Made by a program: the position numbers and the translations under genes. Shown piece after piece: positions 56,452-64,000 of a DNA stretch of 64,000 nucleotides (the stretch's first letter is position 1; the number at the start of each line of letters is the position of its first letter). The notes beneath the pieces are model-generated. The model was not told where the DNA came from. It saw nothing but the letters and a program-made list of their open reading frames with translations, and did not search any database. Location: positions 113,802 to 177,801 of the forward strand of contig BDDD01001498.1 in assembly GCA_001972305.1 (NCBI GenBank), in the 5' to 3' direction. This DNA is from Cephalotus follicularis. Its lineage: Eukaryota > Streptophyta > Magnoliopsida > Oxalidales > Cephalotaceae.

Positions 56452-59400
56452 GATCTTATAGTGTTGCCGATGGGTGAGTTGGATGTGATTCTTGGGATGG
56501 ATTGGTTAGCGACACATTATGCCCATGTTTATTGTAACGGGAAGGTTGTGACCTTCAGTATGCCAAGACAACCTTAGTTCTAATTTATTGGGACCTTAGA
56601 ACACTAGCCGATTCAGATGATATCGGCTCTTCATCCTGACAGGCTTATGAGGCAAGGTTGCAGTGGTTTCCTGGCGCATGTGACGGATAGCAGAAAGTGG
56701 GTACCGAGGTTAGCAGATGTTTCAGTTGTTTCTGAATATCCTAATTTTTTATAGATGAGTTGACATCCTTACCACCAGAGAGTGATACAGAGTTTATGAT
56801 TGATTTGCTTCCAGAAATGACACTGATATCGAGAGCTCCTTATCGTACGACCCCTCATGAGTTGAAATAGTTAAAAGTTCAATTACAGGAGTTGCTCGAT
56901 AGAGGTTTTATCAGGCCGAGTGTTTCCTCTTGGGGAGCACCTGTCTTGTTTGTGAAGAAAAATGATGGATCCCTCCGGATGTGTATCGATTATTGACAGC
57001 TCAACAAGGTTACAATTAAGAACAAGTACCCTTTGCCGCACATCGATGAGTTGTTTGATCAGTTGAAAGGTGCTTCAGTGTTCCCTAAGTTGGATTTGAG
57101 ATCAGGATATCATCAGCTCAGGGTTAGAGCTGAAGACATTCCAAGGACAGCTTTCAAGTCAAGGTATGGGCATTATGAGTTCGTGGTGATGCCGTTTGGG
57201 GTGACCAATGCCCCTGCCGCATTCATGAGTTTTATGAACAGGGTGTTCAGCCCGTATCTCAACCAGTTCATCGTAGCCTTCATTGATGATATCTTGGTGT
57301 ATTCAAAGAGTACGGGGGAGCATGGGGAACATTTGCACTTGGCATTGCAGACTTTGAGAGATCATCGGTTGTATACAAAGTTTAGCAAATGTGAATTTTG
57401 GATATCATAAGTGGCTTTTCTGGGACATGTCATTTCTAGTTCAGGTTTGTCAGTGGATGCCACAAAGATAGAAGCGGTAAAGGATTGGAAACGGACAACA
57501 AACAAGTTTGAGGTCCGTAGTTTCTTAGGCTTAGCGGGCTATTACCGCCGCTTTATCGAAGGATTCTCACGGATTGCTACACCGTTGACCAGATTGACAC
57601 GGAAGAAGACAGCGTTTGTTTGGGATGACAGTTATGAGTAGAGCTTCCAGAAGTTGAAGCATCGCTTGATTTCTGCGCCAATCTTGGCCTTACCAGAAGG
57701 TAATGAGGGCTTCATAGTATATAGTGATGCATCAGGGAATGGTTTAGGCTGTGTTTTAATACAGTATGGAAAGGTAATTGCTTATGCCTTAAGAAAGTTA
57801 AAGCCTCATGAGGAGAATTATCCAGCTCATGATCTGGAGCTAGCAACGATAATCTTTGAGCTACACAAGTGGAGTCATTATTTGTATGGCACAAAGTTTG
57901 AGGTGCACATTGATCACAAAAGCTTGAAGCATCTTTTCTCTCAGAAGGACCTAAATATGAGACAGAGAAGGTGGATGGAGCTACTCAATGATTACAATTA
58001 CGAGATACAGTACCATCCAAGCAAGGCTAATGTGGTGGTAGATGCTTTGAGTCACCGATTAGCTTGCTTGACGGTTGCCCAGATTCAGGCATGGCCACGG
58101 TTGATGGAAAGGATCAGAGAGGCTCAAGGGATGGATGGAGGTTTGCTTAAGGCTGCATTGGATGGTCAAGCTGGATTAAAGCCTAAATTCTCAATTCATG
58201 GTGATGGTTTGATCAGATTCCAGGGCAGGGTTTTTGCTCATGACAGTAAGGAACTGAAGGATGAGTTATTGTCTCAGGCTCATCGCTCCAGTTTCTCTGT
58301 GCATCCGGGGAGTACCAAAATGTACAAAGACCTGAAGCTTATCTATTGGTGGAACAATTTGAAGAGGGATATAGCAGAGTATGTTGCTTCTTGCCTAACA
58401 TGTCAGCAAATCAAGGCGGAACATCAGAGGCTAGCTAGATTGCTACAGCTGTTGTCAGTGGCACAATGGAAATAAGAGCATATCATGATGGATTTTGTAT
58501 CGGGGTTGCCACTGACGAGAGCTAACCATGGTGCCATATGGGTTATTGTTGATCGCTTCACCAAATCTGCACATTTTCTAGCGATTAAGACGACTTATTC
58601 TCTGGAACGGTTAGCATTTCTATATGTTGGGGAGATTGTGAGACTCCATAGATTACCAGTCAGCGTTGTTTCTGACGAAGACCCACAGTTTTCCTCACGG
58701 TTTTGGAGGAAACTGCAGACAACTCTTGGTACTCAGCTGAGTTTTAGTATGGCTTTTCACCCCCGGATAGATGGTTAGTCTGAATGAACGATTCAGACTC
58801 TGGAGGATATGCTCTGAGCATGTGTGATGGATTGGGGTGGCAGTTGGGATCAGTATCTGCCTTTAGTGGAGTTCTCTTATAATAACAATTTTCATGCTAG
58901 CATCGGTATGGCACCGTTTGAGGCCCTTTATGGATAGAGATGTAGAACTCCAGACTGTTGGTTTGAGGTAGGCGAGCAGAGTCTCCTAGGGCCAAAGCTT
59001 GTACAAGAAATGACAAAGAAGGCTAAGGTTATTAGGGAAAGGCTTCTAACAGACCAGAGTCGACAGAAGAGTTATGCTGATCATCGTTGACGAGATCTAG
59101 AGTTCTTAGTGGATGATCATGTTTTCCTTAAAGTCTCTCCGAATAAAGGAATTATAAGGTTCGGTCTGAGAGGGAAATTGGCTCCACGGTTTATTGGACC
59201 TTTTGAGATCCTTGTGAGAGTAGGTGCAGTCGCCTACAGACTTGCCTTACCTCCTAGCCTATCAGGGGTGCACAGTGTGTTTCATGTGTTGATGCTAAGG
59301 AAATATCACCCAGATCCTTCACATGTATTGTAGTATGAACCGTTGGATCTGAGGACGTATATGAGTTTTGAGGAGACACCTGTTCAGATTCTTAACCGCT

Positions 59401-59525
59401 GAGTCAAGTAGCTACGGAATAAGGAGATTGCTCTGGTTAAGGTTTTATGGTAGTATCACGGGCTCTAGGAAGCTACATGGGAGCGTGAGGATGACATGAG
59501 AGCTTTGTATCCTCATTTGTTTTGA
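56452..59525 (+). pseudogene. pol: Protease end, RT, RNase H, integrase and chromodomain of element G
   Basis: After the protease end (IVLPMGELDVILGMDWLATHYA) and one frameshift, a single frame runs from about 56835 to the TGA at 59523. It passes RT ([36 protein letters not shown]), RNase H ([28 protein letters not shown]), integrase ([35 protein letters not shown]) and chromodomain (EATWEREDDMRALYPHLF). About fifteen stops but no frameshift interrupt it. Most stops sit where Gln, Arg or Trp is expected (TAG for CAG, TGA for CGA). Confidence 0.93.
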
Positions 59526-59556
59526 TCTTAGGGAATCTCGGGACGAGATTTCTCTA

Positions 59557-59568
59557 AGGAGGGGATGA
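59557..59568 (+). other. Polypurine tract of element G
   Basis: AGGAGGGGATGA just before TGTAAGCCCC, preceded by the 'gaatctcgggacgagattt' inverted repeat shared with C. Confidence 0.88.
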
Positions 59569-61941
59569 TGTAAGCCCCATATTTTTTTTATATGTACGGA
59601 ATGGTATGAATTATTGTTTGTACGTATATGGTATTGTACAATATTGTATTGATGGATGGTATGGATTGTATATCATATTTACTATTTTTCATTTCTATGT
59701 CTGTTAATGGGTAGTAGAGGTTCAGTAGAACCTAATCGTAGCTTATATGATTTTTGCCTAAAGGGAGCCTATTTCTATATATAGGCGGCTCAGCTCATTT
59801 CATTCTCATTCCATTCTAGAGAGAGAGTGAGGTAGAGAGAGAATATAGGCGAAATCAAGCAAACAATGTGTCTTTGGAATCGTGGCAGTGTATAGAGCTA
59901 GAAGGGAGAAGCAGAACGAAGATTTAAACAACATATTCTCCGTTCTCTGCCAAATTTAAGGTAAGTTTTACATATGCTTTGATCTCCACATTGTGATGGT
60001 ATGGTTATGGATAGTTGTATACATGTTAGATGGATGGTTTATGGCACCGGGTATGGTTAATAACGGATAGAAATGGAGATTGGAGAGAAATTTGAGTGTT
60101 GGGACTTTTTACCCAATCTCCGTTTTCTCTCCATCTATGGGTTATGAGAATGGATTTAAATGGTTTTAAAGCTGTTTTTGAGTTTTAAATGGTGTTTGGA
60201 GCTTATTGCTTCCTTTGAATCAAGTTTTAAACGGTTTGAATGCATTTTGGATCGATTTTACAGTGTTGACAGCAACCTAGGGTGTCGACGTGTTCTTCAT
60301 ACTCGTCGACGTGTTCTTCAGTGCACAAAGCATCGACGCCTAGGTTTGAGCATTGATGCCTTATGTGTTTCTCCGCGTTTTTATGCACAACGCGTAATGC
60401 GAAATATGGAAAATGGACCAAGCATTAACGCTTTCGACTAAAGTGTCGACGCCTTATGTGTTGTAAGTGGTTGACGCTTAGTTGCACGCGTTGACGCTTA
60501 AGGCACAATGCTTTAACCGTTGACGCCTAGAACTAAGGCATTGACAACTATCGCCCATGTTTTAGCCAAACTAAACTGTTTTCAAATGATTTTCACTTCA
60601 AATGGATTCCATAGGAAGGCTCCCTAAGGCCTTGTAGCCTTTGGAAATCCTCCTTTAACACCTTTGATTTCCAAACCAACTTTCAAAGTGAAATTTTAAA
60701 GAAAATCAAACAAAAGGGTTTTATACAAATGGTTTTCAAGAATGGTTAGAATAGCTCGATTGGGACATCTGGACTCGGATATCCTAGTTGGACTTTCTCT
60801 CCATTGTTTTACAACTCCGATAGGGACCAAGAAAATGGTTATGGAAATATTATCATGGAAAATGGTTTTTAAAATGGTTTTGACTGATGGATCCTATTTG
60901 ATCCTTTATGGTAGGTCCCTATCTTTTAAATGGAAATATGGTTATTGGTTACGGGCATGGTATGGCTATGAATGATGGATTGTTATGGTTGAGACCTTAC
61001 GGGATAACCCATTCAGAATCTTCATTTTCGTCATGAAGAATTATGGATGTATGCCACATATTATGGTTATGGAATCTTCCCTTTTTGGGTGACTTGAGCA
61101 ATCACCACATTATGGATGGATATGGTATGGTATGCTTATAGACATGTCTTAGCTCTCAGAGATCCCTATTTTTGTATGGGCTAGTACCCTCAGGACTAGC
61201 ATTATGGTATTGTAAGGATTATGTGGCCGGTGTTATCCTATACTCCACACGGCTATGGCACGGAGTGTGTATAGATGGTGAGGGTACTATCTCAAGCTGG
61301 AGTGGCAGAGAAGCACTTTACCCCATGGATTGATTGTCCCCATGGATGGTTATGGATTGCTTTTATGGAGTGTCTTCAGGCCTATGGCCTTTGATGTGTT
61401 TAGGGCTAGCCAAGTATACTACCGCTTAGGGACGGTTGGTATACTGAAGCTGTCCAATATTGGCATTCATGCATATAATATGTCATGCATATATATCTGT
61501 TATATCTGTTTCATGCATAGCATATAGTGCAGCCTACACAGCAATGGGTTGCTGACCCATTCTTGTAATGGGTCAGGTTTCGGTTCAGGTACAGGTGGTG
61601 CACCACAGTGAAGCAGCTCGAGACGGATCGGACTTTCCAGGCAGACCCTAGTCAGTGGTTTAGATTTTGTTATCTACCTTGTGTATAAGATTGAATGTAT
61701 AAGAGACATTTGTATTTCAGCTTTTGACCTATCCACTTGTGATAGCGCTTAAGATATGTATGTTGATGTTATGGATATGGTTGGGCTTGTCTTTGAATAT
61801 TGATGATTATCTTCCGCATGCATATGGTATTTAAAGTTTTAATTTATAGCACTTCTGGAGTATGATATGTATGGATTGATTGACTGGATGGAATATCATG
61901 CGTCGGACCTTGGGGATTTCCCCGTGGTTCGGGGCGTGACA
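59569..61941 (+). repeat. 3' LTR of element G (2373 bp)
   Basis: TGTAAGCCCC to GGGGCGTGACA. TATA box TATATATA at 59776-59783 and donor-like AAG|GTAAGTTTT (GT at 59961), a perfect plant donor where the partner LTR has GTAGGT. The array is at 60264-60550. Confidence 0.95.
60264..60550 (+). repeat. Palindrome array (3' LTR of G)
   Basis: Same array as 30312-30645 minus two or three units near the end (the 'aaactgtcgacgcttagacg' part is missing), with different CpG-decay changes in individual copies. Confidence 0.88.
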
Positions 61942-61946
61942 GCTAA

Positions 61947-62043
61947 CCCTAAAATAGCCTATATATATCTTGTACTCCTGACACATAATATACAAATACA
62001 ATGCATTCTCTTTTTCTCTGTTACACAACATGGTATTAGAGAC
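61947..62043 (+). repeat. Degraded copia LTR end with primer binding site
   Basis: Runs on from the TSD of G. An AT-rich tail ends TTACACAACA, followed by TGGTATTAGAGAC, a decayed initiator-Met PBS. This is the typical end of a short plant copia LTR. No gag follows. Confidence 0.65.
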
Positions 62044-62066
62044 AATTTAAAATCCTAACTAAAAAA

Positions 62067-62083
62067 ATTATATATATATATAT

Positions 62084-62119
<36 letters not shown>
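62067..62119 (+). repeat. AT then GA microsatellite
   Basis: About nine AT units followed by about sixteen GA units. Confidence 0.95.
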
Positions 62120-62121
<2 letters not shown>

Positions 62122-62948
62122 TGAAATCCTTCCTGAAAAATTATATATATAACAATTGCCCACATAAACATATTCACTTTATTTTGTCCCCTTTTCTTGG
62201 GGCAAATTTTCAGCAGCCGTTCGTGGAGGCAGTAATCAGTAAGATATTGTTGGTGTCACTTGTTATTTTGTGATGTGGTGAAGTAATATTATATGATTAC
62301 TCCTCTAGTTATGATCCGATTGATTGCGTGGTATTTGTGTTAGAAATATGTGTTTACCCTACATACATTTGATATAGTTTAAACATTATTTCTTGTATGA
62401 ACAATCTTATTTATTTATTCAATAATATATGGCATCATATTTATCGCAATATGGGTAACTTAGTTACTGATTATCTCACGTGATAATTATAAAACTCATA
62501 GAATTGAAGCAAAAAATAAATAATTGTGATGAGAACATAATAGGGAGGTATATTATTCTTACATATACTATATTCTTAAATATCCATAATAGTACAATAA
62601 CCTAATGGACATTAGTGAATCCAGATAAACTAGCACATATAATGTTTCACTCAATGGGGAATATGACTGATCTCATTGTTATTAATGTGGTAGACATGGG
62701 AACATATATGTGGGTGCTTATCAGTGAATAAGTTCATTGAATTGACTCGACTAAGAACGCCTAAATGGAGTTATCAATTGTTGATGAGTGAAATTCGGTG
62801 AATAATAAATTTGTAATTCCTCCTCCCAAGCTGCTTGTCTTTCAAGCTTTAAGTCGGGTAAGTCCGAGATCTGCAACACAATCAAAGGTGAAAAAGTAGT
62901 CTGAGGTAGTCCCCGCGGCTACTCTCCGAAGATCAAGTTAGCACAAGT
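62120..62948. other. AT-rich sequence, probably old LTR remains
   Basis: No open frame of interest on either strand. The stretch near 62690-62800 ('gacatgggaacatatatgtgggtgcttatc') has the look of a copia LTR body, but no ends can be set. Confidence 0.35.
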
Positions 62949-64000
62949 TGTGACACCCCGTGTCAGATTTAAGATGTGTGACGTGCATGACGTGAGCTTT
63001 TTAATATTATTAATGCTATTAGTTTTATTGTTATTATATATTTATATTTTTAAAAAAAGAAACACGTCGGGTGCGTCTAGAAGGCGCTAGACGCGCCAGG
63101 CAATTAAAAGAAGAAATGGACACGGGCGAAAGACGAGACAGAGAGAGGGTCGGAGAGAGATGGCAGGAGATAGAGAGAGAGATGACGACGACGGTGCAAG
63201 GCGCCGGACCTGGAAGGACAAGCCGCACAGGACCATGACTTTGACGGTAACTCTTTCTCTCATCTTCTCTGTTTTCTCTCTTTTTCTCCCCATGCGTTTT
63301 GGCCTCTGCCACCATCGTCCGCCTCCTTTAGCGTCTCGATTGGGGCTGGTTTTCATCGTGGAGACTATCTCCGTCCATCGTGCTGACCGCTGAGGCGTCA
63401 TTTGGCCAGAATAGATAGGATTCTAGGCGCTCAGTCAACTCAGTCACCTTAGCTCACTACTGGCTGTGATGCAACATTTGGCACTGATTTTCGGTGAGTC
63501 TCGGTCACCAATGAGTAGCTTTAAGGTTGTGGAAACCAGTGGTGGCGAGACTGGAGCAATGGCTGCTCGGCCGGAGGTCCGGCCAGGCGACAGCCGTCGA
63601 TTCTCGGTGAGTTACGGGCGGAGACGCGTTGTACGGACCTCGTGGACACCTTTTTGTGAAGTGGCCATAATTTGTGGATGACCGGAAGTTGACTCAGTGA
63701 TTCAAACTCACTGTCGGCGGTGGCTGCCCATTCCAAGGGGAGTCACAGTGAGATTTGATCAATAATGTGTTGATCAGCAGTTTAAGGGGTTGGTTTTAGT
63801 GTCGACAGAACCACAGCAGGTTGACTGGAATCTGGCCGGAGTTCCGATGGTGACAGCGTTTTGCTTTCTATGCGTAGGTCGTAACGATACGTGTTATGTT
63901 TATGCAGCGTGAAGGATGGTAGAGTTTCGAAACAATGACGAGAACCGATGACCTCTTCAAAGTTTCAAGGGGTTAGTTCATGGTAGTAATTGGTATTGAC
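62949..64000 (+). repeat. LTR M, 5' part (continues beyond window)
   Basis: TGTGACACCCCG start, GC-rich 5' third with GA-rich tracts (63140-63182), an ACGACGACGG...GGCGCCGG block and repeated 'actcagtca' stretches. These resemble 3833-4900 of element A's LTR in order and composition. Likely the 5' end of another long-LTR chromovirus or solo LTR. Confidence 0.7.

Larger units (their letters stand above)
29587..61941 (+). mobile_element. Element G: Ty3/gypsy chromovirus split by a nested cluster
   Basis: Both LTRs, PBS, gag, protease, RT, RNase H, integrase, chromodomain and PPT are present in order. The TSD GCTAA is perfect at 29582-29586 and 61942-61946. Element H (34020-56451) interrupts the protease; with H removed, G is about 9.9 kb. 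Coding is ruined by nonsense changes far more than by frameshifts. Confidence 0.97.

Noticed and set aside
61947-62948. Possible host gene right of element G
   Set aside because: No frame, splice pattern or domain on either strand. Microsatellites and LTR-like remains fit better.

Overview
The window is plant nuclear DNA, almost certainly intergenic heterochromatin of a large, repeat-rich genome (probably a eudicot; the species cannot be named from sequence alone). It consists almost wholly of nested LTR retrotransposons. I see no host protein gene and no tRNA or rRNA gene. The evidence is Ty3/gypsy chromovirus proteins (gag, protease, RT, RNase H, integrase, chromodomain), a Tat-lineage gypsy element, a Sirevirus-type copia element, a LINE fragment, initiator-Met primer binding sites, polypurine tracts, and paired 5-bp target site duplications (TSDs) around many insertions.

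Left nest (1-29586). A LINE fragment on the minus strand (25830-26391, resuming near 28979) was invaded by chromovirus C (15958-25829, plus; its left half lies off the window) and by solo LTR F (26392-28978, TSD GAAGA). C carries two solo LTRs inside its integrase: D (17664-20315, minus, TSD ATATG) and E (20457-22987, plus, TSD CTAAC/CTGAC). C was cut on its left by chromovirus B (6887-15957, minus). B's left LTR was in turn cut by element A (1-6886, plus), a gag-only element with 3.05-kb LTRs.

Right nest (29525-62043). A degraded copia LTR was split by chromovirus G (29587-61941, TSD GCTAA). G's protease was split by a pol-less Sirevirus H (34020-56451, minus, TSD GATCT). H's left LTR took solo LTRs I (34247-36969, TSD TACCC) and J (37446-41664, TSD CTAAG). 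J took a further insertion K (37452-39106). H's gag was split by the youngest full element, L (42740-53977, plus, TSD GGTTA). L is a Tat-lineage element with an RNase H deletion and an antisense three-exon gene between pol and its 3' LTR. A further LTR (M) starts at 62949 and runs off the right edge.

The most unusual signal is inside the LTRs. Nearly all, in both gypsy and copia elements, carry arrays of a short palindrome at steps close to 21 bp. There are two main versions, CAGTCGACTG and GCGTCGACGC, plus a different motif with similar spacing in C. In several LTRs there are two arrays: one upstream of a TATA-like site, and one between a splice-donor-like AG|GTAGGG or AAG|GTAAGT and a conserved box. 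That box ends GGCTAACCCCCTACA...CAG, like a branch point plus 3' splice site. Stem-loops with compensatory stem changes lie just upstream of the box. These observations suggest an LTR leader intron with a phased protein-binding or structural array. The function is inference.
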